Part shown: piece after piece, positions 18,744 to 26,221 of the stretch
Numbering within the stretch: position 1 is the stretch's first letter
How the letters are laid out: each line of letters begins with the position of its first letter
From: Clostridiales bacterium
GTDB taxonomy: Bacteria; Bacillota; Clostridia; Oscillospirales; Oscillospiraceae
DNA length: 43,360 nt
Assembly (NCBI GenBank): GCA_012521555.1
Contig: JAAYMC010000055.1
Location: 1 to 43,360 of the forward strand
Direction: 5' to 3'
Made by a program: the position numbers and the translations under genes
The notes under the pieces: generated by a model
What the model was told of the DNA's origin: nothing
The model's input: the letters and a program-made list of their open reading frames with translations, nothing else
The model's database searches: none

Positions 18744-19526
18744 ATGTTTTTCCAGAGGGTTCAAAATATCCTGGCCAACTACGGCATGACGCTCCTGCGG
18801 GGAGCGGGCGTCACACTGCTCATCGCCACCCTCAGCACCTTCTTCGGCTGCATCATCGGGTATATCGTGGGCATCATCCAGACGATACCCGTCGGCCGGC
18901 GGGACCATCCCGCCAAGAAGGCGGTGCTGGGCGTGGTGCGGGCGATTTTGAGGGCCTACGTGGAGGTGTTCCGGGGCACGCCCATGATGGTGCAGGCCGG
19001 CTTTATCTACTACGGCTTTCTCTACGCCGGTGTAAGCCTGCCCTGGCTGGCCGCCGCGCTGCTCATCGTCTCCATCAACACCGGCGCCTACATGGCGGAA
19101 ACGGTCCGGGGCGGCATCCTGTCCATCGACGAGGGGCAGACGGAAGGGGCCAAGGCCATCGGCATGACCCACTTCCAGACGATGCTCTACGTCATCCTGC
19201 CCCAGGCGACGCGCAACATCCTGCCGCAGATCGGCAACAACCTCATTATCAACATCAAGGATACCTGCGTCCTGTCCGTCATCTCCATCGTGGAGCTGTT
19301 CTTCGCGGCCAAAACCGCGGCCGGCGCCACCTACACCTACTTCGAGCCCTACACCATCAGCATGGTGATGTACCTTATCATGACCCTCTTCTTCTCCCGC
19401 CTGCTGCGCTGGATGGAGAAGAAAATGGACGGGCCTCAGGTCTATGACCTGGCCACCACGGACACCCTGGCCCACACGAGCGGGATGATCAGCTATCCGG
19501 GAAAGGGGCGTAAGGAGGAAGAATGA
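18744..19526 (+). CDS. Amino-acid ABC transporter permease
   Basis: This 260-residue inner-membrane subunit of the His/Glu/Gln/Arg permease family shows '[13 protein letters not shown]', the EAA-loop region '[32 protein letters not shown]' that contacts the ATPase, and five or so hydrophobic segments. It forms the channel for the amino acid delivered by the preceding lipoprotein. AAAGGGG lies about 8 nt before the ATG. Its last four bases overlap the ATPase start (ATGA at 19523-19526), indicating translational coupling. Codon choice shifts towards ACC, GCC and CTG compared with the flanking genes, where ACG, GCG and CTC/CTT prevail. Confidence 0.93.
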   Translation: MFFQRVQNILANYGMTLLRGAGVTLLIATLSTFFGCIIGYIVGIIQTIPVGRRDHPAKKAVLGVVRAILRAYVEVFRGTPMMVQAGFIYYGFLYAGVSLPWLAAALLIVSINTGAYMAETVRGGILSIDEGQTEGAKAIGMTHFQTMLYVILPQATRNILPQIGNNLIINIKDTCVLSVISIVELFFAAKTAAGATYTYFEPYTISMVMYLIMTLFFSRLLRWMEKKMDGPQVYDLATTDTLAHTSGMISYPGKGRKEEE

Positions 19527-20263
19527 GCGAGCACATCCTGGAAATCCGCCACCTGAGCAAGTCCTTCGGGGCCAACACCGTCCTGCGGGACATCAGCTTT
19601 ACGGTGGACCGCGGCGACGTCATCTGCATCATCGGGGCCTCGGGTTCCGGCAAGTCCACCCTCCTGCGGTGCATCAACCTGCTGGAGACGCCCTCCGGCG
19701 GCGAGATCCTCTTTCACGGGACGGACATCACGAAAGAGCGGGTTAACATACCGGCCTACCGGGCCAAGGTGGGCATGGTGTTCCAGAACTTCAACCTCTT
19801 TACCAACATGACGGCCCTGAAAAACTGCATGATCGGCATGACGAAGGTCCAGAAAAAGGACAAGATGACGGCGGAGAAAACGGCGCGCTACTATCTCGAC
19901 AAAGTGGGCATGTCGCCGTATATCCACGCCAAGCCCCGGCAGCTGTCCGGCGGACAGAAGCAGCGCGTGGCCATCGCGCGGGCGCTGGCCATGGAGCCGG
20001 AGGTGCTCCTGTTCGACGAGCCGACAAGCGCCCTCGACCCCCAGATGGTGGGGGAAGTGCTCACCGTCATGCGCAACCTGGCGAAAGAGGGCATGACCAT
20101 GATCGTGGTGACCCACGAGATGGCCTTCGCGCGGGACGTGTCCAGCCGCGTGGTGTTCATGCACAACGGCGTCATCTGCGAGCAGGGGACGCCGCAGGAC
20201 ATCTTCATAAACCCGCAAAAGCAGGAGACGAAGGACTTCCTCGCCCGCTTCCTAAACGGCTGA
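19523..20263 (+). CDS. Amino-acid ABC transporter ATP-binding protein
   Basis: This 246-residue ATPase energises the uptake system. It has Walker A 'GASGSGKST', a Q-loop at 'VFQNFNLF', the ABC signature '[15 protein letters not shown]', Walker B '[13 protein letters not shown]' and the switch histidine in 'VVTHEM'. The pattern matches GlnQ/HisP-type polar amino-acid importers. Its start overlaps the permease stop by 4 nt and GGAGGAAG precedes it. The operon ends at the terminator hairpin about 70 nt downstream. Confidence 0.95.
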   Translation: MSEHILEIRHLSKSFGANTVLRDISFTVDRGDVICIIGASGSGKSTLLRCINLLETPSGGEILFHGTDITKERVNIPAYRAKVGMVFQNFNLFTNMTALKNCMIGMTKVQKKDKMTAEKTARYYLDKVGMSPYIHAKPRQLSGGQKQRVAIARALAMEPEVLLFDEPTSALDPQMVGEVLTVMRNLAKEGMTMIVVTHEMAFARDVSSRVVFMHNGVICEQGTPQDIFINPQKQETKDFLARFLNG

Positions 20264-20333
20264 AAAGCGCCGGCGCACATTGACGCGGCGCTCAAAGGGC
20301 CGCCTGCGCCCGGCCGAAAACAAAATAACGCCT

Positions 20334-20391
20334 GAATAATCGCTCAAACAAGCCGTGGTGAATACCATGGTGCATGAGCGATTATTCTTTT
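20334..20391 (+). terminator. Intrinsic terminator of the ABC transporter operon
   Basis: Thirteen-bp perfect stem GAATAATCGCTCA (20334-20346) with TGAGCGATTATTC (20375-20387). An inner CCGTGGT/ACCATGG stem sits within the loop, and TTTT follows. It also lies just upstream of the decarboxylase leader ORF, so it could act as an attenuator if a promoter lies further upstream. Confidence 0.8.
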
Positions 20392-20406
20392 GCAAAGAGG
20401 TGTGCC

Positions 20407-20517
20407 ATGCGAAAACGGCGGGCGGGCGGCGGCTCAGGCAGCGCCGCGGTTTACATAAGAGCGGCATACAAAAAGCGCGCTTTCCGGCGCGGCATGGGAG
20501 AGGGGGCGGGGCGGTGA
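20407..20517 (+). CDS. Possible 36-residue basic leader peptide of the decarboxylase gene
   Basis: ATG at 20407 is preceded by GAGGTG (20397-20402), a good ribosome binding site. The 36 codons include 8 Arg and 3 Lys. The TGA stop (20515-20517) overlaps the GTG start of the decarboxylase (20514) as GTGA, so translation could be coupled. The geometry resembles leader ORFs that regulate polyamine genes, such as SpeFL ahead of speF in enterobacteria, but no sequence similarity was recognised. Caution: Arg/Gly/Ala-rich frames arise by chance in DNA this rich in G+C. It is reported because the ribosome site and stop/start overlap coincide. Confidence 0.3.
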   Translation: MRKRRAGGGSGSAAVYIRAAYKKRAFRRGMGEGAGR

Positions 20518-21965
20518 CGGACCAGACGCAAACGCCCATCGCCGCGGCGCTCGAGCGGATGCGCCGCTCGGGGCTCATCCCCTTCGACGTGCCGGGACAC
20601 AAGCGTGGGCGGGAGAGCAGGGGCCTTGCCCGGTTTTTCGGGAGGCGCTGCCTTTCCGTTGACTTTAACTCCATGAAGCCCCTCGACAACCTCGCGCGCC
20701 CCGTCTCCGTCATCCGCGACGCGGAGGCGCTGGCGGCGGAGGCCTTCGGCGCGCGCCACGCTTTTTTCATGGTGGGCGGGACGACGGCGGCCGTTCAGGC
20801 GATGGTTCTCACGGCGTGCCGGCAAGGCGACAAGCTCATTTTGCCGCGCAACGTCCACTCAAGCGTCGTCGGGGCGCTGATCCTGTGTGGCGCGGAGCCC
20901 GTCTACGTGAAAACGCGCGCGGACAGGCGGTTTGGCATCGCGCTGGGGATGGCGGTGGAGGACCTTGAGGTGGCTATCGCCAAGCACCCCGACGCGAAGG
21001 CCGTCTTCGTCAACAACCCCACGTACTACGGCGTCTGCTCGAATCTGAGGGAAATCGCGGCCGTCGCGCGCCGGCACGGGATGCTCACCCTCGTCGACGA
21101 GGCCCACGGGGCGCACTTTTATTTCGGGGAGGGCCTGCCTGTTCCCGCCATGGCGGCGGGGGCGGATATGGCGGCCGTGTCGATGCACAAGTCGGGCGGC
21201 TCGCTGACGCAAAGCGCGCTTTTGCTGACGGGCGGCGGCGTAAACCCCCAGGCCGTGCGGCAGGTGATCAACCTCACGCAGACGACGAGCGCGTCGTACC
21301 TGCTTTTGGCAAGCCTCGACATCGCGCGCAGGCACCTGGCCTTAAACGGGCGCGCCGTGTTCGGCCGGGCGAGGGAGCTGGCCGCTTTTGCCCGGCGGGA
21401 GATCGGGCGGATAGGGGGGTACGACGTTTTTTCGCGCGAGCTTGTCAACGGCACGACGGTGTTTGATTTCGACGAGCTCAAGCTCACTATCAACACTTTG
21501 GGGATCGGGCTTGCGGGCATCGAGGTCTACGACATTTTGCGGGACGAGTATAACATTCAGGTGGAGTTTGGCGATATCGGCAACATCCTCGCATATATAT
21601 CCGTTGGGGACACGATGAAAAACGTGCGGCGGCTTATCGGCGCGCTTGCGGATATTAAAAGGCGCTATCAGAGGCCGAGAGCGGGGCTTTTGGAGACGGA
21701 ATACGTCGAGCCCGAGGTCGTCCTCTCGCCGCAGCAGGCGTTTTACGCCGAGAGGGAAACCGTGGCGATTGAAAAGGCGTGCGGGGAGATCAGCGCGGAG
21801 ACGGTGATGAGCTACCCGCCGGGGATTCCCATCCTCTGCCCGGGCGAGCGCGTGACGCGGCGCGCCCTTGACGCAATCCTTTACGCGCGGGCGAAGGGGT
21901 GCCTGCTCACGGGGACGGAAGACCCCGCCGTGTCCTATCTCAACGTCGTCAAAGGGGGCGTCTAG
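20514..21965 (+). CDS. Orn/Lys/Arg decarboxylase (fold-type I PLP enzyme, short form)
   Basis: This 483-residue protein belongs to the SpeA/YaaO-like short group of major-domain Orn/Lys/Arg decarboxylases. It shows 'PFDVPGHKRG' at the N-terminus, 'VGGTTAAVQAM', D195 in 'VDEAHGAH' for the PLP ring nitrogen, and PLP lysine K226 in 'SMHKSGGS'. The C-terminal 'SYPPGIPILCPGE' is typical. It probably produces agmatine, cadaverine or putrescine, starting polyamine synthesis. GTG at 20514 is preferred, with AGGGGG upstream; the frame upstream of it lacks homology. The NspC-like gene begins 2 nt after its stop, so the two are co-translated. Confidence 0.9.
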   Translation: MTDQTQTPIAAALERMRRSGLIPFDVPGHKRGRESRGLARFFGRRCLSVDFNSMKPLDNLARPVSVIRDAEALAAEAFGARHAFFMVGGTTAAVQAMVLTACRQGDKLILPRNVHSSVVGALILCGAEPVYVKTRADRRFGIALGMAVEDLEVAIAKHPDAKAVFVNNPTYYGVCSNLREIAAVARRHGMLTLVDEAHGAHFYFGEGLPVPAMAAGADMAAVSMHKSGGSLTQSALLLTGGGVNPQAVRQVINLTQTTSASYLLLASLDIARRHLALNGRAVFGRARELAAFARREIGRIGGYDVFSRELVNGTTVFDFDELKLTINTLGIGLAGIEVYDILRDEYNIQVEFGDIGNILAYISVGDTMKNVRRLIGALADIKRRYQRPRAGLLETEYVEPEVVLSPQQAFYAERETVAIEKACGEISAETVMSYPPGIPILCPGERVTRRALDAILYARAKGCLLTGTEDPAVSYLNVVKGGV

Positions 21966-21967
21966 CC

Positions 21968-22963
21968 GTGAGAGATTTATCGATGTGCGCGGCGAAAACG
22001 CCGGTTTTTCTTGTCGATACGCCCCTGCTGCGGCGAAACTTAAGCCGGGTGCGCGAACGCGCGGAGGAGGCGGGGTGCGCGGTGCTCGCAAGGCCGCGCG
22101 AAATCCCGCGCTTTCTCCTGCCGTACCTGAGAGGGTTTACAGACGGGACGGCCGCTCAGACGCTCGGGGAGGCCCGGCTCGGGTGGGCGCACCTTGGCGG
22201 CGCGGTGCATTTTTCCGCCGCCGCCTGCGGGGAAGAGGGCGCGGCGGACGCCGCCGCGCTGTGCAGCCACGTCTCCTTTTGCTCCCTCAGCCAGGCGCAA
22301 AAACACCGCGCCGTTTTGGAAAGGCGCGGCGCGCTTGCCGGGCTGACCGTTACGCTGCGCAATTTAAGCGAGGTGTGCAGATTAGGCGGCGCGCTTTTGC
22401 GCAAGGCGGGGGTGACAGGCCTTCGCCTTGTGTTTCCCGCCTCGTGCGCGCTTGACGCGTGGAAAACGCTTGAGACGCGGGGGAAAGCGGCGCTCGGGGC
22501 CGTCCGGTGGCTGAGCTTCGGGCGCGGCTTTTCCCTTGCCGGGGACGAAGGGCGGGCGGATTTATGTGCCGGCGCGCTGCGGGAGATAAAAAAGCGCTGC
22601 GGCCTTGCGCTGTATATCGAGGCGGGGCACGAGCTTTTGCAGGGCGCGGTGCACCTTCTTTGCACTGTGCTCGACGTCATCCCCGGACGTCCGCCTGCCG
22701 CCGTTTTGGACGCCGTCGCCGCGCCCGTTGCAAAGCGGCTTCGCCCGCGCGTCGACGGCGCGGGCTACCCCGGGGAAAAGCCCTGGGGCTTTCGCCTTTG
22801 CGGGATGACGGGCGCCCGCGGCGACGTGTTCGGGGACTACAGCTTCGACGCGCCGCCCCAGCCCGGGCGGCGGCTCCTCCTGCGCGACGTGGCGCGCTTT
22901 GCCGCCGCTCAGGAAAGGGACGGCGACGGGCCGCTGCCGTTTTTGCCGCTCGATGAGGAATAG
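21968..22963 (+). CDS. NspC-like protein lacking the PLP lysine (probable pseudoenzyme)
   Basis: This 331-residue protein aligns along its length with carboxynorspermidine decarboxylase (fold-type III PLP enzymes). Landmarks include 'PVFLVDTPLLRRNL', 'YLRGFTDGTAAQTLGEARLG', 'YIEAGHELLQGAV' and a C-terminal 'GDVFGDYSFDAP'. Catalytic features are missing: the PLP lysine of 'LALK' is Pro (P43, 'VLARP'); the phosphate-binding GGG reads GRG (185-187); EPGE reads EAGH (218-221); and the catalytic Cys of 'CLAGD' is Gly (G282). The His-containing 'FH.x.CE' strand is also gone, and the protein is about 50 residues shorter than NspC. The frame is intact, so this looks like retained non-enzymatic function rather than decay. 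GTG at 21968 has AAGGGGG 9 nt upstream, inside the decarboxylase end. Confidence 0.75.
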   Translation: MRDLSMCAAKTPVFLVDTPLLRRNLSRVRERAEEAGCAVLARPREIPRFLLPYLRGFTDGTAAQTLGEARLGWAHLGGAVHFSAAACGEEGAADAAALCSHVSFCSLSQAQKHRAVLERRGALAGLTVTLRNLSEVCRLGGALLRKAGVTGLRLVFPASCALDAWKTLETRGKAALGAVRWLSFGRGFSLAGDEGRADLCAGALREIKKRCGLALYIEAGHELLQGAVHLLCTVLDVIPGRPPAAVLDAVAAPVAKRLRPRVDGAGYPGEKPWGFRLCGMTGARGDVFGDYSFDAPPQPGRRLLLRDVARFAAAQERDGDGPLPFLPLDEE

Positions 22964-23067
22964 CCCGAAAGAGATCTGCGCGCGGCGCGAGTTGCCCGCG
23001 TCTTCGCGAGGGGAACACGCGGCGGGATAGCGCCTCTTTTTCGGCCCGTTATCGCCGCATAAAGCGG

Positions 23068-23094
23068 GCGGCACTTTATAGTCTGAAGTGCCGC
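23068..23094 (+). terminator. Hairpin downstream of the decarboxylase pair
   Basis: Nine-bp perfect stem GCGGCACTT (23068-23076) with AAGTGCCGC (23086-23094). TTTTTT follows only about 15 nt later, so termination here is uncertain. The next hairpin (23121-23155) may do the work. Confidence 0.4.
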
Positions 23095-23120
23095 TGCTTG
23101 CGCCTGCGTTTTTTAAGAGC

Positions 23121-23155
23121 AAAAAACAGCGCCCGCATGCTGCCGGCGCTGTTTT
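23121..23155. terminator. Bidirectional terminator between convergent genes
   Basis: Arms AAAACAGCGCC and GGCGCTGTTTT pair perfectly. On the minus strand the stem is followed by six T, ending the HD-GYP transcript. On the plus strand it ends in TTTT. Confidence 0.8.
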
Positions 23156-24293
23156 ATGAGTTTTTATTAATTTCGTCGCAAAAGTGGCCGCTGCCGTTGT
23201 CCTCCAAAGGCTCTTCCGGGATCTCCGCCGCGCCCAGAATGATGACGTTGAGGGAGTTAAAGTCTGTGCTAAGGTTGATGTCATACGGCTCAACGGGCTC
23301 GCCGTGTTCGGCGATGACGCGCACGCGCGGGCGCAGGCCGAAGTTGGGGTAGTTTTCCACGACGATGGCCGTGCACCCGTTTGACAGCTGCACCGTCGAA
23401 CCGACGGGGTACGGCGCAACGGAGCGCAGGAAGGCGTTGACGATGTTTGGGTCAAAGTCCGTGCCCGAGTGGCCCATGATGTACTCCATCGCTTCGGACG
23501 GGCTCATCGCCGAGCGGTAGGGGCGTTCGGACGTGAGCGCGTCGTACACGTCCGCCACGGAGATGATGCGCCCGAACAGCGAGATGTCGGTTCCGGAGCG
23601 CCCGTCGGGGTAGCCCGAACCGTCGTATTTTTCGTGGTGGTCGCGGATGCCGGGGTGGCAGGAAGAGGAGAGCAGGAAAGCGTCGCGCGCGTAATTGTAG
23701 CCGAGGATGGAGTGCTGCCGCATCTGGGCAAATTCCTCTTCCGTCAGAACCGACGGCTTGTTGAGGATGGCCTTGTCGACGAACATCTTCCCGATATCGT
23801 GCAAAACGGCGCTCATCGCCAGGCGCGAGAGCGTCTCGCGGTCAAAGTTCATCGTCATCCCGATGATGACCGAGAGGATCGCGGCGTTGACGCAGTGGGA
23901 GTATGTATAGTCGTCAAAGCACTTGAGATCAAACATGTTGATCATGACGTTTTTGTTTTCAAGAAGCTCGTCGATAATCCCCTCGATGTGCGCGCGCACG
24001 ATGTTGAGCGAGGTAGGCGGCAGCACGCGCCCGCCCGTCGCGCTTTGAAAGACGTTTTTCAGACCGTCAATCGTCTTAAGGCGCAGCTCGTCGCTGATGA
24101 TGCCGATGTTCTCTATATCGCGGGAGATGTCGTCCTCTATAAAAAGGCCCGGGATTTTGAGCCGGCGGACCGTCTTAATCAGCTTCCTGGTCAGCACCAC
24201 GCCACGAACGAGAAGGCGCTCGTGGTTTCTCCCGTAGAGCGTTTTCGCAACGGTCATCCCTTCTCGGAGATAACCGGACGGGACATACCTCAT
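23154..24293 (-). CDS. HD-GYP c-di-GMP phosphodiesterase
   Basis: This 379-residue protein degrades cyclic di-GMP. Residues 1-115 form a poorly conserved N-terminal domain of the type often preceding HD-GYP. The catalytic domain has H133, H165-D166 ('LHDIGK'), H194, H219-H220-E221 ('DHHEKYDGSGYP', GYP at 227-229) and D248 ('VADVYDALTSERPYR'). These are the metal ligands and c-di-GMP residues of active enzymes. There are no membrane segments. ATG at 24293 has GGAAGGTG upstream. It is monocistronic. A match to the sigma-D/FliA consensus lies 72 nt upstream of the start, suggesting control with motility genes. Together with the EAL protein at 192-2348 this window carries two unrelated c-di-GMP hydrolases. 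Confidence 0.93.
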   Translation of the reverse strand: MRYVPSGYLREGMTVAKTLYGRNHERLLVRGVVLTRKLIKTVRRLKIPGLFIEDDISRDIENIGIISDELRLKTIDGLKNVFQSATGGRVLPPTSLNIVRAHIEGIIDELLENKNVMINMFDLKCFDDYTYSHCVNAAILSVIIGMTMNFDRETLSRLAMSAVLHDIGKMFVDKAILNKPSVLTEEEFAQMRQHSILGYNYARDAFLLSSSCHPGIRDHHEKYDGSGYPDGRSGTDISLFGRIISVADVYDALTSERPYRSAMSPSEAMEYIMGHSGTDFDPNIVNAFLRSVAPYPVGSTVQLSNGCTAIVVENYPNFGLRPRVRVIAEHGEPVEPYDINLSTDFNSLNVIILGAAEIPEEPLEDNGSGHFCDEINKNS

Positions 24294-24364
24294 CCTGTTT
24301 CACCTTCCGGGTCAGTTGAAGACGCCATACAGAAACCTGCATGGACACAATAACCCCATCTTAT

Positions 24365-24392
24365 TTATCGGTTGAAGGGAACAGGGACTTTA
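24365..24392 (-). promoter_or_regulatory. Sigma-D/FliA-like promoter of the HD-GYP gene
   Basis: On the minus strand TAAA (24389-24392), a 16-nt spacer and ACCGATAA (24365-24372). The consensus is TAAA-N14-16-GCCGATAA, so one base differs. No convincing sigma-A promoter was found in the gap. Confidence 0.45.
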
Positions 24393-24478
24393 CGGGCCGC
24401 GCGGCCATTCTATGCGAAAAAAATGACAAAAATTTGACTCAGAACGCTTAAAATCTCATTATTTTCACCAAGAATGAG

Positions 24479-24507
24479 AAAAGGCCGGCAGCTGCTGCCG
24501 GCCTTTT
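24479..24507 (-). terminator. Intrinsic terminator of the aldo/keto reductase gene
   Basis: Perfect 13-bp stem, AAAAGGCCGGCAG with CTGCCGGCCTTTT, on a 3-nt loop, 12 nt past the stop. The minus strand ends in TTTTCTC. Confidence 0.85.
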
Positions 24508-24519
24508 GCCTTGTCACGT

Positions 24520-25680
24520 TTACCGCTTGAGGGAGGCGACGATTTCGTCCAGCTCGCTCTGGACTTTTTTCAGGTCCTCGCGGATGGAAAGCTGCTGCGG
24601 GCACTTTTCCTCGCACGCGCCGCACTCGACGCAGTTTTTCGCCTTGGCTTCGTCCTTCATCGCAAACGGGCCCATGCCGCCCCACGCCATCATGAGTTCC
24701 CTGTTGTTCCGGTACATGGCGTATTTGTTCCAGATCAGGAAGTTGCCGGGGATGTCGACGCCGGCGGGGCAGGGCATGCAGTAGCGGCACGTCGTGCAGC
24801 CGTTTTTGACGCGGCGGGCAAACGCGGCGCGCACTTCCTCGATGGCGGCCAGTTCCTTCTCAGACAGCGGGCGGAAGTTTGTAAACGTTTTGAGGTTGTC
24901 GTCGAGGTGCGCCATTTCCGTCATGCCGCTCAAAACGACCTTGACGTTGTCAAGCGAGCCGATCCAGCGCATCGCCCACGAGGTGTCGGACGCGCCGGGG
25001 TCGAGCTTTTTAAGCACCGTGGACGCTTCTTCCGGCAGGACGGACAGCGACCCGCCCTTGGCCGGCTCCATGATGACGAGCGGGATGCCGAGGCTCTTTG
25101 TCAGCTCATAGCCTTTCATGCCGGCCTGCTCGCCCACGTCCATGTAGTTGAGCTGAATCTGGCAGAAATCCCAGTCGTAGCAGCGGAGGATTTCCTCGAA
25201 GACCTCGTAGCTGTCGTGGAAGGAGAAGCCGATGTAGCGGATGCGCCCTTCGCTGCGGAGCTTTTCGCAAAACTCGATGAGGCCGAGCTTTTTCACCGTC
25301 TCGAACGAGACCTTGTTCAGCCCGTGCAGCAGGTAAAAGTCGATGTAGCCGAGCCCGAGGCGGCTCATCTGCTCGTCGAAAATCTCCTGCGCCTTCTCGC
25401 GGGAGTCCTTCAGGATCATGACGGGCAGCTTCGTGGCGATATAGAAGCTTTCGCGCGGGTACTTGCGGAGGAATTTGCCGATGGCGGGCTCGCTCTGGCC
25501 GTTGTGGTAGAGATAGGCCGTGTCGTAATAGTTGACGCCGTTTGCGTATGCCTTGTCGATCATGGCTTCGGCCTTTTCCTCGTCGATATCCCCGTTTTCC
25601 TTGACGGGAAAGCGCATGCAGCCGAAACCGAGCATGGAAGTATCGAGGTTTAATTTGTCCCAGTGTCTCTTGTCGACCAT
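24520..25680 (-). CDS. Aldo/keto reductase with C-terminal ferredoxin domain
   Basis: This 386-residue protein has an N-terminal AKR (TIM barrel) domain. It shows the catalytic Asp-Tyr of 'YYDTAYLYHNGQSE', Lys of 'ATKLPV' and His in 'FYLLHGL', and NAD(P)H-binding elements near 'VLSGMTEMAHLDDNL'. The last 90 residues hold two 4Fe-4S motifs: 'CTTCRYCMPCP' and 'CVECGACEEKCPQ'. This architecture is common in anaerobic Clostridia and probably links carbonyl reduction to ferredoxin or flavin electron flow. ATG at 25680 is chosen over an 11-residue extension because AAAGGAG lies 7 nt upstream. It is transcribed alone from the region at about 25740-25780. Confidence 0.9.
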   Translation of the reverse strand: MVDKRHWDKLNLDTSMLGFGCMRFPVKENGDIDEEKAEAMIDKAYANGVNYYDTAYLYHNGQSEPAIGKFLRKYPRESFYIATKLPVMILKDSREKAQEIFDEQMSRLGLGYIDFYLLHGLNKVSFETVKKLGLIEFCEKLRSEGRIRYIGFSFHDSYEVFEEILRCYDWDFCQIQLNYMDVGEQAGMKGYELTKSLGIPLVIMEPAKGGSLSVLPEEASTVLKKLDPGASDTSWAMRWIGSLDNVKVVLSGMTEMAHLDDNLKTFTNFRPLSEKELAAIEEVRAAFARRVKNGCTTCRYCMPCPAGVDIPGNFLIWNKYAMYRNNRELMMAWGGMGPFAMKDEAKAKNCVECGACEEKCPQQLSIREDLKKVQSELDEIVASLKR

Positions 25681-25759
25681 ATTGTTTCTCCTTTCGGCGT
25701 CCCCCGCGCTCACGGCAGGGGCTTGGCAGTTTTCTTGCTACAATGAAACCATTATATTA

Positions 25760-25810
25760 GCAGGATGTCAACACAGGAAAGATTTGTTTTTCGCATTTTA
25801 TGCATCCTGC
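25760..25810. repeat. Inverted repeat GCAGGATG/CATCCTGC over the reductase promoter region
   Basis: Left arm GCAGGATGT at 25760-25768, right arm GCATCCTGC at 25802-25810, 33-nt loop. Each arm is preceded (in its own orientation) by an ATATT element, extending the similarity. It overlaps TATAAT- and TTGACA-like elements on the minus strand, so it may be a two-site operator. Confidence 0.4.
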
Positions 25811-25842
25811 CAAATATTGACGAGGCGGCGGAGTAACTCGTT

Positions 25843-25968
25843 TTGAGGCTGGAACTTCTATCCAACAAAGCGTCAGAATCAGAAAAGGCTGAATGTTTGG
25901 AGGCCGCACCAGATGAGAAGGATAATGGGCCTGATTCCGGCAGGCCATCGGCGAAGCAGGCGCGATAA
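25843..25968 (+). pseudogene. Short orphan frame, possible gene remnant
   Basis: TTG at 25843, with GGAG about 9 nt upstream, opens a 41-codon frame rich in Glu, Lys, Ala and Ser and ending at TAA (25966-25968). The composition looks protein-like (LELLSNKASESEKAECL...) and unlike the Arg/Pro-rich shadows of this genome. I could not place it in a family. It may be the C-terminal remnant of a lost gene or chance. Confidence 0.2.
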
Positions 25969-26044
25969 AAAGGACGCCCGATATTCCCTTGGCTGAGTGT
26001 TCAGCCAAACACCGGCTGAATGAAAATTCAGGAGCAAGCAAAAG

Positions 26045-26079
26045 GCGGGATAAAAGCATGGCTTTTATCCCGCTTTTTT
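26045..26079. terminator. Strong terminator without an obvious upstream plus-strand gene
   Basis: Thirteen-bp perfect stem GCGGGATAAAAGC with GCTTTTATCCCGC on a 3-nt loop, followed by TTTTTT on the plus strand and CCTTTT on the minus strand. It can end htpG transcripts from 150 nt away, but the better U-tract points rightwards, implying a transcript from 25810-26045. Confidence 0.85.
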
Positions 26080-26221
26080 CTAGGTTGCTTTTGAGCCCGC
26101 TCCCTGAGCGGCGCGCGCATGGGGGCGCGAAAGATTTGCCCGCGCTTTGTCTTCGAGGGGGGGCTTTGCCGCTGCCTTCGCTCGTGCGGCAGGTCGTCCT
26201 CGCCTGCGCCCGCGCGGTCGG

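Larger units (their letters stand above)
25681..26221. other. Gene-poor region of about 540 bp between the aldo/keto reductase and htpG
   Basis: The right-hand part (26080-26221) is G+C-rich spacer. The left part is A+T-richer than the chromosome and holds the reductase promoter region, a long-range inverted repeat (25760-25810), a short open frame with a possible ribosome site (25843-25968) and a very strong terminator (26045-26079) without an obvious plus-strand gene. It could encode a small RNA or be the scar of a lost element. I did not recognise any RNA family. Confidence 0.5.

Noticed and set aside
20355..20513. Longer N-terminus for the Orn/Lys/Arg decarboxylase
   Set aside because: It runs through the terminator hairpin and lacks homology. 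The GTG at 20514 has AGGGGG upstream and fits the family length.
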